Source: Alistipes sp. (GTDB lineage Bacteria; Bacteroidota; Bacteroidia; Bacteroidales; Rikenellaceae). From it: DNA of 64,000 bases. A program made the translations under genes and the position numbers. The stretch covers positions 1 through 64,000 of the forward strand of contig JAGBAX010000027.1 of the NCBI GenBank assembly GCA_017938765.1, given 5' to 3'. The notes beneath the pieces were generated by a model that had not been told where the DNA came from, searched no databases, and was given only the letters and a program-made list of their open reading frames with translations. Each line of letters starts with the position of its first letter. Positions within the stretch are counted from its first letter, which is position 1. Below, one piece after another: positions 26,263-35,210 of this stretch.

Positions 26263-29200
26263 CTAATTATCGTAGTCTGCGTCAATAGTTGATACGCCCA
26301 AAGTAATCTCCTCAAGCACCTGTAGCAGTACACTTACAGTCTCAAGTGAAGTGAAGATAGTAACATTGTTCTCAACGGCTGCACGGCGAATCTCATATCC
26401 ATCAAGGCGTGCGCTGTGCTGGTTGAGGTCAATGGTGTTGATGACGTAGTTTACATGACCGCGACACAGTGAGCGATAAATGTCGTCGCTACCCTCAATA
26501 AGCTTGCTCAACTTGCGGGTACGAATGCCGTGTGTGCGCAAAAAGTCAGCAGTGCCCTTTGTAGCCTCAATATTGAATCCGAGGTTGTAGAAGCGGCGAA
26601 TAAGTGGCAGAGCTCTCTCCTTATCCTTATCGGCAAGGGTCACAAGCACTGTTCCATAGTTTACCACCTCCATACCAGATGCCTGCAGTGACTTATAGAG
26701 TGCGCGGGTCATTGAGTTATCATATCCGATAGCCTCGCCAGTAGACTTCATCTCTGGAGAGAGGTATGTGTCAATACCCTTAATCTTTGCAAATGAGAAT
26801 GCAGGGGTCTTGATGAAGAAGCGTTTGCGCTCACGACCGTATACCTCTGTAATTCCCTGCTCCTTAAGGCTGTGACCGAGCATTACGCGGGTAGCAATCT
26901 TTGCCATAGGAACATTGCAAGACTTTGAGAGGAATGGAACGGTACGAGATGAACGCGGATTAACTTCAATAACATAGACCTTGTCCTCATTGTCTACGAT
27001 AAACTGAATATTGTATAGACCCACAATGCCGATAGCCTTACCCAGGCGCACAGTGTAGTCAATCATCTTCTGCTTAACGGCATCGCTGAGGCTGAATGAA
27101 GGATATACGCTGATACTATCGCCAGAGTGGATACCTGTTCTTTCAACGTGCTCCATAATACCTGGGATAAACACATCAGTGCCATCGCAAATAGCATCAA
27201 CCTCTGCCTCCTTACCCATAATATACTTATCAACAAGCACTGGAGAGTCCTCGTTAATCTCTACTGCGTTGTGCAGATAGTGGCGCAGAGCCTGCTCGTT
27301 ACCTACAATCTGCATTGCACGACCACCAAGCACGAAGCTTGGACGAACAAGCACTGGATAGCCGATAGTCTCAGCTGCTGCAACTCCATCCTCAATCTCT
27401 GTTACGGCCTTTGCCTGTGGCTGTGGAATACCCACCTCGCGCATGATAGCCTCAAAGAGTTTGCGGTCCTCAGCCTTGTCAATAGCCTCAAGGTCAGTGC
27501 CGATAATCTTTACGCCCATCTGCACAAGTGGCTTGGCAAGGTTAATAGCTGTCTGACCTCCGAGGGTAACGATAACGCCCTCTGGATTCTCGTGGTGGAT
27601 AATGCTCATTACATTCTCCACAGTAAGAGGCTCAAAGTAGAGCTTATCAGATATTGTGTAGTCTGTAGATACAGTCTCTGGGTTGTTGTTGATAATAATC
27701 GCCTCATAGCCAGCCTCGCGGATAGCCCAGATGGCGTGAACTGTAGAGTAGTCAAACTCTACACCCTGGCCGATACGGATTGGTCCAGAGCCAAGAACAA
27801 CAATCTTCTTGCGGTCTGATACTACAGACTCATTCTCACTCTCATATGTAGAGTAGAAGTATGGAATATAACGGTCAAACTCGCCAGAGCAAGAGTCAAT
27901 AATCTTGAATACTGGCTTAATATCCATACTCTCGCGCAGAGCAAAGACCTCACTCTCGGTCATGTCCCATAGCTGACCGATATACTTATCGCCAAAGCCA
28001 AGACGCTTTGCCTCAAGCAGGGTAGTGCGGTCGCCCCTATTCTGAGCAACCTTACGCTCCATGCGCACGATATTCTTGAACTTCTCAAGGAAGAGCATAT
28101 CAATCTTTGTGCGGTCATATATCAGCGAGCGGTCAATGCCTCGGCGCAGAAGCTCTGCAATGGCATAAATACGGTCGTCAGTGCCGCGAGTGATATATGT
28201 GAGCATATCCTGTGTTGGCATATCGTCAAACTTCTTGTTGTGGATATGGCAAACACCTGTCTCAAGAGAGCGAATAGCCTTAAGTAGGCTCTCCTCAATA
28301 GTTCTACCGATACTCATCGCCTCGCCAGTAGCCTTCATCTGTGTGCCAAGCTCGTTGCTCGCCTCACTGAACTTGTCAAATGGGAAGCGGGCAACCTTCG
28401 TTACGATATAGTCAATAGCAGGCTCGCAGCAAGCAGGCATACCCTCAATAAGAATCTCGTCAAGTGTCATACCCACAGCAACCTTTGCTGTCACGCGAGC
28501 GATAGGGAAGCCGCTGGCCTTTGATGCAAGGGCAGATGAACGAGATACGCGAGGATTAACCTCAATAATATAGTATTTGAATGATAGCGGGTCAAGGGCA
28601 AACTGAACATTGCAACCACCCTCAATCTTAAGCGCGCGGATAAGCTTGAGTGCGCTGTCGCGAAGCATCTGGAACTCCTTATTTGAGAGCGTCTGCGCAG
28701 GTGCAACAACAATACTATCGCCAGTATGGATGCCCACAGGGTCTACATTCTCCATACTACAAATAGCAATGGCAGTGTCGTTCTTGTCACGCATAACCTC
28801 AAACTCAATCTCCTTATATCCCTTGATACTCTTCTCTACAAGCACCTGATGAACTGGAGATACGGCCAGCGCATTACGCATAAGCTCGCGCAGCTGCTGC
28901 TCGTTGTCAGCAAAGCCACCACCAGAGCCTCCGAGCGTAAATGCAGGGCGGAGAACTACTGGGTATGATATCTTCTTGGCAACCTCTACTGCCTCCTCTA
29001 CAGAGTAGACAATCTCTGAAGGGATTACTGGCTCGCCGAGCTTAATACAGAGCTCCTTAAACAGCTCGCGGTCCTCAGCCTGCTCAATGCTCTGGAATGA
29101 TGTACCTAAAATCTCAACCTGACACTCCTCAAGGATACCCTTCTTTGCAAGCTGTACGGCAAGGTTAAGACCAGTCTGACCACCAAGTCCCGGAACAATA

Positions 29201-29454
29201 GCATCTGGACGCTCATATCGGATAATCTTTGCTACATACTCCAGTTTGAGCGGCTCCATATAGACCTTGTCGGCGATAAATGTGTCGGTCATAATTGTTG
29301 CAGGATTTGAGTTTACGAGGATAACCTCATAACCCTCCTCCTTCAGTGCAAGACACGCCTGTGTACCTGCATAGTCAAACTCAGCTGCCTGACCAATAAC
29401 AATCGGGCCAGAGCCGATAACCATCACTTTCTTGATATCTGTTCTCTTAGGCAT
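26263..29454 (-). CDS. carB: carbamoyl phosphate synthetase large subunit
   Basis: Makes carbamoyl phosphate from bicarbonate, ammonia and two ATP. The 1063 residues contain the two homologous ATP-grasp halves (GSGPIVIGQAAEFDYAGTQA near residue 15; GSGPIRIGQGVEFDYSTVHA near 555), each with EVNPR, and a C-terminal MGS-like allosteric region. No missing segment was noticed. Its partner CarA, overlapping by 8 bases, has lost the glutaminase Cys, so this complex probably uses ammonia directly. Confidence 0.98.
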   Translation of the reverse strand: MPKRTDIKKVMVIGSGPIVIGQAAEFDYAGTQACLALKEEGYEVILVNSNPATIMTDTFIADKVYMEPLKLEYVAKIIRYERPDAIVPGLGGQTGLNLAVQLAKKGILEECQVEILGTSFQSIEQAEDRELFKELCIKLGEPVIPSEIVYSVEEAVEVAKKISYPVVLRPAFTLGGSGGGFADNEQQLRELMRNALAVSPVHQVLVEKSIKGYKEIEFEVMRDKNDTAIAICSMENVDPVGIHTGDSIVVAPAQTLSNKEFQMLRDSALKLIRALKIEGGCNVQFALDPLSFKYYIIEVNPRVSRSSALASKASGFPIARVTAKVAVGMTLDEILIEGMPACCEPAIDYIVTKVARFPFDKFSEASNELGTQMKATGEAMSIGRTIEESLLKAIRSLETGVCHIHNKKFDDMPTQDMLTYITRGTDDRIYAIAELLRRGIDRSLIYDRTKIDMLFLEKFKNIVRMERKVAQNRGDRTTLLEAKRLGFGDKYIGQLWDMTESEVFALRESMDIKPVFKIIDSCSGEFDRYIPYFYSTYESENESVVSDRKKIVVLGSGPIRIGQGVEFDYSTVHAIWAIREAGYEAIIINNNPETVSTDYTISDKLYFEPLTVENVMSIIHHENPEGVIVTLGGQTAINLAKPLVQMGVKIIGTDLEAIDKAEDRKLFEAIMREVGIPQPQAKAVTEIEDGVAAAETIGYPVLVRPSFVLGGRAMQIVGNEQALRHYLHNAVEINEDSPVLVDKYIMGKEAEVDAICDGTDVFIPGIMEHVERTGIHSGDSISVYPSFSLSDAVKQKMIDYTVRLGKAIGIVGLYNIQFIVDNEDKVYVIEVNPRSSRTVPFLSKSCNVPMAKIATRVMLGHSLKEQGITEVYGRERKRFFIKTPAFSFAKIKGIDTYLSPEMKSTGEAIGYDNSMTRALYKSLQASGMEVVNYGTVLVTLADKDKERALPLIRRFYNLGFNIEATKGTADFLRTHGIRTRKLSKLIEGSDDIYRSLCRGHVNYVINTIDLNQHSARLDGYEIRRAAVENNVTIFTSLETVSVLLQVLEEITLGVSTIDADYDN

Positions 29455-30538
29455 TGCTACTTCCCTCCATCAGTTTAATGAATTTATCAAAGAGATAGGT
29501 GCTGTCATTTGCTCCTGGAGCACCCTCAGGATGATACTGCACAGAGAAGAGCTTGTCCTTACGACACTCAACTCCAGCGACCATATTATCTAAAACACCG
29601 CTATGGCTAACCTCAAGACCTGTACCCTCAAGGCTCTCTCGGCTAACGGTATACTCAAGGCTCATACCTGTGGTCTCAATGCGATTTGTTATCATATTAC
29701 GCACTGGACGGCTAACGCTTCTATTTCCATTCTGCTGATGCTCACACTTCGCACCGTATGCAAGAGCAATAAGTAGATGACCAAGACTGATGCCCATCAT
29801 TGGCAGAGTGCCCTTCAGCTCCTTAATAAGCTCTACAACCTCTGGTACGCAGTATGGCGAACCTGGGCCGTTTGAAATCAGTATGCCGTGTGGGTTAAAT
29901 GCGCGAATCTCCTCTACAGGTGTGTTGTAAGGCACAATAATCACATTGCAACCACGACGATTTAGCTCCTCAATGATTGTTCGCTTTACGCCGCAGTCTA
30001 CAACTACAACGTCGTACTTATGATTTGGTGTACGAGAGTACCAACGCTTGCGGCAGCTAACCTTTGCTACTACATTGCTCTGCTCTGGAGTATTCTCAAT
30101 AAGCTCTAAAGCCTGCTCAACAGTAACATCTGCATCTACGATAGCTGCTCGCATAGCTCCCTTATCACGCAATGTGAGTGTAAGAGCGCGGGTATCAATG
30201 CCGCAAATGCCAGGTATTGAGTTCTCCTCCATAATCTCAGCAAGGGTCTTGGTAAAGCGGAAGTTGCTCGGCATTGTACAGTACTCACGCACTACAAGTG
30301 CACCAAGAGCTAACTGCTTAGACTCAAAGTCCTCGTCTGTAATACCATAGTTACCAATTACTGGATAGGTCATAACAACCATCTGGTCCGCATATCCAGG
30401 ATCTGAAAGAATCTCCTGATAGCCCACTACAGAGGTGTTGAAAACGATGTCGCAGACAGTAGGACGGTTGGCACCAAAGCCATAACCGTAAAACTGCTCA
30501 CCGCTCTGCAAAACTAATTTTTTGTCGGGTTGTGTCAT
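29447..30538 (-). CDS. carA: carbamoyl phosphate synthetase small subunit, Cys-to-Ser
   Basis: In the normal enzyme this subunit hydrolyses glutamine and channels ammonia to CarB. The 363-residue protein has both CarA domains: the N-terminal part with GYQEILSDPGYADQMVVMTYP and the C-terminal class I amidotransferase domain from about 175. The nucleophile motif GICLGHQ reads GISLGHL: Cys is Ser251 (codon AGT) and the following Gln is Leu256. The HPE motif is kept (YHPEGAPG), but the usual GGNHPV region is altered to NGNRSVSRPV. Animal ammonia-dependent CPS I has an analogous Ser replacement. I infer a structural or regulatory subunit without glutaminase activity. It lies between pyrC and carB. 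Confidence 0.95.
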   Translation of the reverse strand: MTQPDKKLVLQSGEQFYGYGFGANRPTVCDIVFNTSVVGYQEILSDPGYADQMVVMTYPVIGNYGITDEDFESKQLALGALVVREYCTMPSNFRFTKTLAEIMEENSIPGICGIDTRALTLTLRDKGAMRAAIVDADVTVEQALELIENTPEQSNVVAKVSCRKRWYSRTPNHKYDVVVVDCGVKRTIIEELNRRGCNVIIVPYNTPVEEIRAFNPHGILISNGPGSPYCVPEVVELIKELKGTLPMMGISLGHLLIALAYGAKCEHQQNGNRSVSRPVRNMITNRIETTGMSLEYTVSRESLEGTGLEVSHSGVLDNMVAGVECRKDKLFSVQYHPEGAPGANDSTYLFDKFIKLMEGSSNA

Positions 30539-30562
30539 TGTATAATATTATTGTTTAATCTC

Positions 30563-31834
30563 TTATGCTCTCCAAACTACTTTACCACCATAGAGTGTCA
30601 AGATGCACTGTCCATAGAGTTCCCAACCCTCAAATGGGGTCGCTTTACCCTTTGAAAGGAAAAGAGCGGGGTCTACGGTAAATGGGGTAGTGGTGTCAAA
30701 AATTGCAATGTCGGCTCTCTCGCCCTCCTTGAGCGCTCCACCCAAGTTGAATATGCGACGTGGATTCTCACTCATCAACTCAATGGCCTTCTCAATGGTG
30801 ATAATGCCTGTGCGAACAAGCTTTGTGTAGATAACCGCAAAGCTTGTCTCAAGGCCTACAACACCCATTGCACTACCAGCAAGACCCTTGCCCTTCTGCT
30901 CGGCAGTATGTGGGGCGTGGTCTGTTGCAATAACCTCAATAGTACCATCCTTTATGCCCTCAATAAGCGCAGCGCGGTCTACGGCTGAGCGAATAGGTGG
31001 ATTCATCTTAAATCGGCCATTCTCCTCAATATCCATATCGGTCATTGTAAGGTAATGAGGGCCAGTCTCGCCAGTCATAGGTAGTCCGCGACGCTTGGCA
31101 TTACGCAGAGCCTCCACGCTACCTGCCGCTGACATATGGCAGATGTGGTAACGACAGCCACTCTGCTCAACAAGCTCAGTGTCGCGTGCTATTGGACCCC
31201 ACTCGCTCTGGCAGCAGATACCTTTGTGATTATGGGTTGCAGCATACTCTCCCTCGTGGATATATCCGCCAAAAAGTAGGCGCTCATCCTCGCAGTGTGC
31301 CGCAATAATGCCTCCTGCAGCAGCTATGCGCTTCATGGCGGCAAGCATAGTCTTTTCATCCTGCACACCTGTGCCGTCATCAGAGAATCCTACGCAGTGT
31401 GGCATAAGAGCCTCTACATCTACAACGTCGCTACCAGTGCGGCTCTTTGTGATTGTGGCAAATGGGCGCACATCAATCAGTGCTGTGCGGTCGATAATAT
31501 CCTGCTGGATGGCGATGTTCTCTACACTATCTGGAGCGGGGTTGAGGTTTGGCATTGAACAAACGGTGGTGAAACCTCCGTGAGCTGCGGCGGCAGTACC
31601 TGTAGCAATAGTCTCCTTCTCAGAGAAGCCTGGTTCGCGAAGATGTACGTGTACGTCTGCAAGGCCATATGTAACAATACACCCTGAAGCGTCAAATATC
31701 TCGGTCTGACTGTCGGCGTCAATATGCTCTGCAATACGGGCTATAACACCATCCTCAACAAGGATGTCAGCGGTAGTAGAATTGCCTTTACATACAACTG
31801 TGCCACTCTTTATCAATAACTTGCTTTGGCTCAT
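30563..31834 (-). CDS. pyrC: dihydroorotase
   Basis: Zinc amidohydrolase that closes carbamoyl aspartate to dihydroorotate. The 423-residue product is class I, with DVHVHLREPG (metal ligands), later HCED, a His in HICHMSAAG and the Asp in ATDHAPH. First gene of the eight-gene UMP operon, preceded by a promoter and a leader terminator. carA follows after 24 bases. Confidence 0.97.
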   Translation of the reverse strand: MSQSKLLIKSGTVVCKGNSTTADILVEDGVIARIAEHIDADSQTEIFDASGCIVTYGLADVHVHLREPGFSEKETIATGTAAAAHGGFTTVCSMPNLNPAPDSVENIAIQQDIIDRTALIDVRPFATITKSRTGSDVVDVEALMPHCVGFSDDGTGVQDEKTMLAAMKRIAAAGGIIAAHCEDERLLFGGYIHEGEYAATHNHKGICCQSEWGPIARDTELVEQSGCRYHICHMSAAGSVEALRNAKRRGLPMTGETGPHYLTMTDMDIEENGRFKMNPPIRSAVDRAALIEGIKDGTIEVIATDHAPHTAEQKGKGLAGSAMGVVGLETSFAVIYTKLVRTGIITIEKAIELMSENPRRIFNLGGALKEGERADIAIFDTTTPFTVDPALFLSKGKATPFEGWELYGQCILTLYGGKVVWRA

Positions 31835-31847
31835 AATCCTACACTAT

Positions 31848-31877
31848 AAAAAACAAGCGACCTTATATGGTCGCTTG
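31848..31877 (-). terminator. attenuator-like terminator before pyrC
   Basis: Perfect 9-bp hairpin (31854-31862 with 31869-31877) followed by TTTTTT on the minus strand, 13 bases before the pyrC ATG and downstream of the operon promoter. purT ends upstream of the promoter, so the hairpin may also end read-through from purT, but its place directly at pyrC suggests attenuation. Confidence 0.75.
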
Positions 31878-31964
31878 ATAAGTAGACAATAAATCTGAAA
31901 CAGAGTAGGCAACACCCCAATTTTGAGGCTGTAGCACGGGCGGTATGTAATTATTAACTCTCAC
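31863..31964 (-). CDS. putative pyrC leader ORF (33 codons, GTG start)
   Basis: GTG at 31964 to TAA at 31863 encodes 33 residues starting VRVNNYIPPVLQPQNW. The stop codon falls in the loop of the attenuator hairpin, so a ribosome finishing this ORF would melt the terminator, as in the E. coli pyrBI leader. No ATG start is available and no clear SD is seen. The same bases contain a complementary pair (31898-31906 with 31971-31979) that could be an RNA structure instead. Confidence 0.3.
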   Translation of the reverse strand: MRVNNYIPPVLQPQNWGVAYSVSDLLSTYQATI

Positions 31965-31987
31965 CGTTGAACTCTGTTTATTGGGTG

Positions 31988-32018
31988 CAAAGTTAGTGAA
32001 ATTTATAATAACTTCAAA
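31988..32018 (-). promoter_or_regulatory. promoter of the pyrimidine operon
   Basis: TAACTTTG (31988-31995) with TTTG (32015-32018) exactly 19 bases upstream on the minus strand, the full Bacteroidota -33/-7 pair. It gives a leader of about 150 bases before pyrC. Confidence 0.72.
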
Positions 32019-32022
32019 ACTT

Positions 32023-33213
32023 TTAACGAGGTAAAATAGTATATTTTAACTTTGCATATGCTCTTTCTGCCTTGGCAAGAGCCTTCTCTACTGTCTCATC
32101 AGTAGCAAGGATAACTCCAAAGCGACGATGACCTACGACCTCTGGCTTTCCAAAGAGGCGAATCTGTACTCCATCCTCTGCAACTACTTGGTCTAAGTTC
32201 TCAAAGACAACCTTGTCTGTATCTCCCTCAACAACAATGGCTTTTGATGCGCTAGCACCATAGAAGCGGACACTCGGAATTGGTAAGCCTATCACAGCGC
32301 GAGCGTGTAGGGCGAACTCTGAAAGGTCCTGTGAAATCATAGTTACCATACCAGTGTCGTGTGGACGTGGAGATACCTCACTAAAGATAACCTCATCACC
32401 CTTGATAAACATCTCTACGCCGAAAATTCCGTAGCCACCCAGTGCGCCTGTAATCTTATGAGCAATCTCTTTTGCCTTTGCCTTCGCAATGTCGCTCATA
32501 GGCTGTGGCTGCCAAGACTCACGATAGTCTCCATCTACCTGGTGGTGACCTATAGGCTCAAGGATTGTAGTACCTGCGCTGTGACGTACTGTAAGCATTG
32601 TAATCTCGTAGTCAAAGTCTACAAAACGCTCAACTATTACACGACCAGCACCTGCACGACCACCCTCCTGTGCAATCTGCCAAGAGCGGTCAATGTCTGC
32701 CTCGCACTTTACGGTGCTTTGACCGTGACCAGAAGAGCTCATAATAGGCTTTACAACGCAAGGAATACCTACCTCAGCAATAGCTGCGTCAAACTCCTCA
32801 CGACTCTCAGCAAAACGGTAGAATGATGTTGGTAGACCAAGCTCCTCGGCTGCAAGGCGACGAATACCCTCGCGGTTCATTGTCAGCAGAGCCGCCTTGG
32901 CTGTTGGAGTAACGCTATAGCCCTCAGCCTCAAGCTCTACAAGGGTAGGGGTAGCAATAGCCTCTACCTCAGGGATAATATAGTCAGGCTTCTCCTTCTC
33001 AATAACCTCACGAAGCGCATTGCCGTCCAACATTGAGAAGACGTAGCTCTTGTTTGCAACCTGCATTGCTGGTGCGTTTGCATATCTGTCGCAAGCAACA
33101 ACCTCAATGCCATATCTCTGTAATTCAATAGTAACCTCCTTGCCAAGCTCGCCAGAGCCACAAAGAAGTGCCTTTTTGCCAACCGCCGTCATTGGCGTAC
33201 CAATCTTTACCAT
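32023..33213 (-). CDS. purT: formate-dependent GAR transformylase
   Basis: ATP-grasp enzyme that formylates GAR with formate and ATP, without folate. The 396-residue product has the opening [24 protein letters not shown], and the PurT signature [13 protein letters not shown]. It is redundant in reaction with purN at 13841-14401. It has its own -7 box and is not in the purine operon. Length is normal. Confidence 0.97.
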   Translation of the reverse strand: MVKIGTPMTAVGKKALLCGSGELGKEVTIELQRYGIEVVACDRYANAPAMQVANKSYVFSMLDGNALREVIEKEKPDYIIPEVEAIATPTLVELEAEGYSVTPTAKAALLTMNREGIRRLAAEELGLPTSFYRFAESREEFDAAIAEVGIPCVVKPIMSSSGHGQSTVKCEADIDRSWQIAQEGGRAGAGRVIVERFVDFDYEITMLTVRHSAGTTILEPIGHHQVDGDYRESWQPQPMSDIAKAKAKEIAHKITGALGGYGIFGVEMFIKGDEVIFSEVSPRPHDTGMVTMISQDLSEFALHARAVIGLPIPSVRFYGASASKAIVVEGDTDKVVFENLDQVVAEDGVQIRLFGKPEVVGHRRFGVILATDETVEKALAKAERAYAKLKYTILPR

Positions 33214-33244
33214 ATTTGTTAATGAGTATGTGTTATATTTTGGA

Positions 33245-33252
33245 CAAAGGTA
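33245..33252 (-). promoter_or_regulatory. -7 box TACCTTTG for purT
   Basis: TACCTTTG on the minus strand, 31 bases before ATG 33213. Confidence 0.55.
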
Positions 33253-33286
33253 ATAAAAGGTTAGATGTTTTGCAAATATACATCGT

Positions 33287-34453
33287 CTATAACGCGGATA
33301 GAAGCTGGTATATTAGATATCCGAGGTAGTTGCCAACTGCGTAGCCAGCCAAACCGTTTGTGATGCCGACAACAACTACGTCGCGGTTTTTCATCGTTGC
33401 TGCAATCATCGGCACGCATACTGGGGAGTTGACCAGCGTGTTGGATGTGATTACAGCTGTGTCTGCATCAATGCGCAGGGGGCGGGCTAAAAAGATGGTA
33501 ATAAAGAGTGAGCCAAATACGATAACTGTCTGGAACATCAGCACGAAAACACTCTGTTCCCAGTTGATTGTAGAGAGGTCTGCCATCGTTGCCATAACTA
33601 AGCAGAAGACATATATAAGGTACATGCCCGCATCGTAACTCTTATCCCAGCTACGCACCTGCTTTGATGCGGTCATAAGTAGCGACAGTGTGGTAATAGT
33701 CAGAATTAGAGCCACCATTGAGATGCCCGATTCGCCACCTGCATACTTTCCAACAACCACTGAAATACCCATAATTACTACTGAAGCTACGAATACTTTA
33801 AGTAGCTGAATGATAGATGCTTTTGTGGCAAAATCGCGGTATGGGTTATCGTTGCTGTTATCAATTTCAACCTCTTGCTCAACATGATTTACTCGGCCAA
33901 CAATTTTGCGTGCAAAAGTTACGCCACCACCCATTAGGAACATCAGGTAGAAGAACGATACTATAAGGTTGCAGGTTGATAACATTACAAAATTTTCGGT
34001 ACTTAGTCCAACCATCTGCTTTACCGCTGCGAGGTTTGCTGCACCGCCGGTATATTGCCCCGCCAATGAAGCTGCCATCTTTGGAGCTTCGCTGCCGAGT
34101 TCGTCAGCAAATAGTAGGTAGCTCACCACGACAATGGCGGCGACAGAGACTACTCCAATAATTAGCGCACTAAGGCTCTTGCCAATAGAAAACCTCTTGA
34201 AATTACAACCAAAGAGCATCATTGGTAGTGCAAGCGGCACGAGTATCTCAGATATACTCTCTTGGAAGCTAAGAAAAGAGCTATGTGCCTCTATATCAGA
34301 TGGAAAGATGCCAATATTTGCGACCACAACACCGAGGATGTATAGCGTAAGCACAGGACCAAGACGACGAAGTAGGTCAAACTTATGCGTTGCCCATAGT
34401 ACACCAGCCGGCGCAAGGAGGTAGAATAGAATCAGTAGTATTTTAGCAATCAT
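33287..34453 (-). CDS. DUF819-family membrane protein
   Basis: Very hydrophobic protein of 388 residues with about ten predicted membrane segments and the family features [13 protein letters not shown] near the middle and [17 protein letters not shown] near the C-terminus. DUF819 (YjcL) proteins are distant relatives of sodium-coupled carboxylate carriers; the substrate is unknown. The frame is open to 34567, but a -7 box (TATATTTG) lies between that ATG and 34453, and [17 protein letters not shown] is a natural first helix, so I use 34453. Confidence 0.85.
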   Translation of the reverse strand: MIAKILLILFYLLAPAGVLWATHKFDLLRRLGPVLTLYILGVVVANIGIFPSDIEAHSSFLSFQESISEILVPLALPMMLFGCNFKRFSIGKSLSALIIGVVSVAAIVVVSYLLFADELGSEAPKMAASLAGQYTGGAANLAAVKQMVGLSTENFVMLSTCNLIVSFFYLMFLMGGGVTFARKIVGRVNHVEQEVEIDNSNDNPYRDFATKASIIQLLKVFVASVVIMGISVVVGKYAGGESGISMVALILTITTLSLLMTASKQVRSWDKSYDAGMYLIYVFCLVMATMADLSTINWEQSVFVLMFQTVIVFGSLFITIFLARPLRIDADTAVITSNTLVNSPVCVPMIAATMKNRDVVVVGITNGLAGYAVGNYLGYLIYQLLSAL

Positions 34454-34480
34454 AGGTTGTAACTGATATGTTTCATCTCG

Positions 34481-34488
34481 CAAATATA
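34481..34488 (-). promoter_or_regulatory. -7 box TATATTTG for DUF819 gene
   Basis: TATATTTG on the minus strand, 27 bases before ATG 34453, with a TTTG 21 bases upstream. Confidence 0.6.
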
Positions 34489-34558
34489 GGCAAAATATCA
34501 CAAAAAGGACAAAATATGAGAAAAATAGCCCAGTTGTGCCGATTGAAACTGCGTAGCT

Positions 34559-34648
34559 CCGATGCAATCGGATACCCTCTCAATTACAAACAAAAAAGAA
34601 GACAATCAAAAGATTGTCTTCTTTGGTGCGGTGCGTAGGGGACTTGAA
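34559..34648. repeat. displaced copy of tRNA-Asp 3' end and terminator
   Basis: This block matches 34954-35049. The core of 53 bases (34592-34644 and 34993-35045) is identical and contains the tRNA-Asp terminator hairpin plus the last 15 or so bases of tRNA-Asp. After 34648 the tRNA sequence is not continued. The layout resembles an attachment-site remnant or a duplication; no integrase gene lies between the copies. Confidence 0.75.
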
Positions 34649-34953
34649 TGTTGCGCTGTAGCTTTCGCTACAGCGCGTCATCACCGAGGGAGTGCCGCAG
34701 TCGCAGAATGCGGAGCGGAGATACACGACCGAGGTAATGTTGTCAAAAATGCAACAGCGCACCATCACCGACGAGGAAGCGCAGTCAAGATAGTCTTGGT
34801 GCGCGAATATCCGAGGAGGTAACCCCTCTTCTAAGTTTGAGTCGCCAACGGTCAAATGATTTTAAGCATAGCGAGGGTAATCGCAAAGCGATATGTTGCA
34901 AGTGTAGCTCCTTGGGTGCTTGCACACATTGGAGCAATGCTTGCGACATATTA
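34649..34953. other. non-coding spacer with internal repeats
   Basis: No convincing gene. It holds a perfect 10-bp hairpin (34653-34662 with 34667-34676) and two related blocks of about 80 bases starting near 34676 and 34770 that share CATCACCGA and GCGCAGTC-like segments. Short open frames here look like chance products of the repeats. Confidence 0.5.
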
Positions 34954-34992
34954 CCGATGTAATCGGAAACCCTCGCAATTCGGATATAGACA

Positions 34993-35025
34993 AAAAAAGA
35001 AGACAATCAAAAGATTGTCTTCTTT
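34993..35025 (-). terminator. terminator of tRNA-Asp
   Basis: 13-bp hairpin (34996-35008 with 35013-35025, loop of four) followed by T residues on the minus strand, starting 4 bases after the tRNA 3' end. Confidence 0.8.
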
Positions 35026-35029
35026 GGTG

Positions 35030-35103
35030 CGGTGCGTAGGGGACTCGAACCCCTGACCCCGTGCGTGACAGGCACGTATTCTAACCAGCTGAACTAACGC
35101 ACC
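35030..35103 (-). tRNA. tRNA-Asp (GTC)
   Basis: Cloverleaf on the minus strand: acceptor GGTGCGT pairs with ACGCACC, anticodon loop CTGTCAC gives GTC, T-loop GGTTCGAGTCC, discriminator G at 35030. The CCA end is not encoded directly after the discriminator. It has a canonical promoter upstream and a terminator downstream; a copy of its 3' end lies 401 bases away. Confidence 0.95.
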
Positions 35104-35149
35104 AAGAACCTTTGCTTCCAGAAGTGTTTTTCCTTTCTGATTGCGAGTG

Positions 35150-35180
35150 CAAAGATAGAGCAAAAATTTTATTCTGCAAA
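35150..35180 (-). promoter_or_regulatory. promoter of tRNA-Asp
   Basis: TATCTTTG (35150-35157) with TTTG (35177-35180) exactly 19 bases upstream on the minus strand. Confidence 0.75.
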
Positions 35181-35210
35181 CTTTTTTGCAATTTTTTTTC
35201 AAAAAAAATA

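Noticed and set aside
34562-34822. Intact mobile element between the tRNA-Asp repeat copies
   Set aside because: Only about 300 bases of non-coding sequence lie between them, with no integrase or terminal repeats.
34580-35202. Frames over the tRNA-Asp region with Cys-rich repeats (sharing SPTHRTKEDN)
   Set aside because: They are translations of the tRNA 3' end and the terminator hairpin and of the spacer repeats, not proteins.
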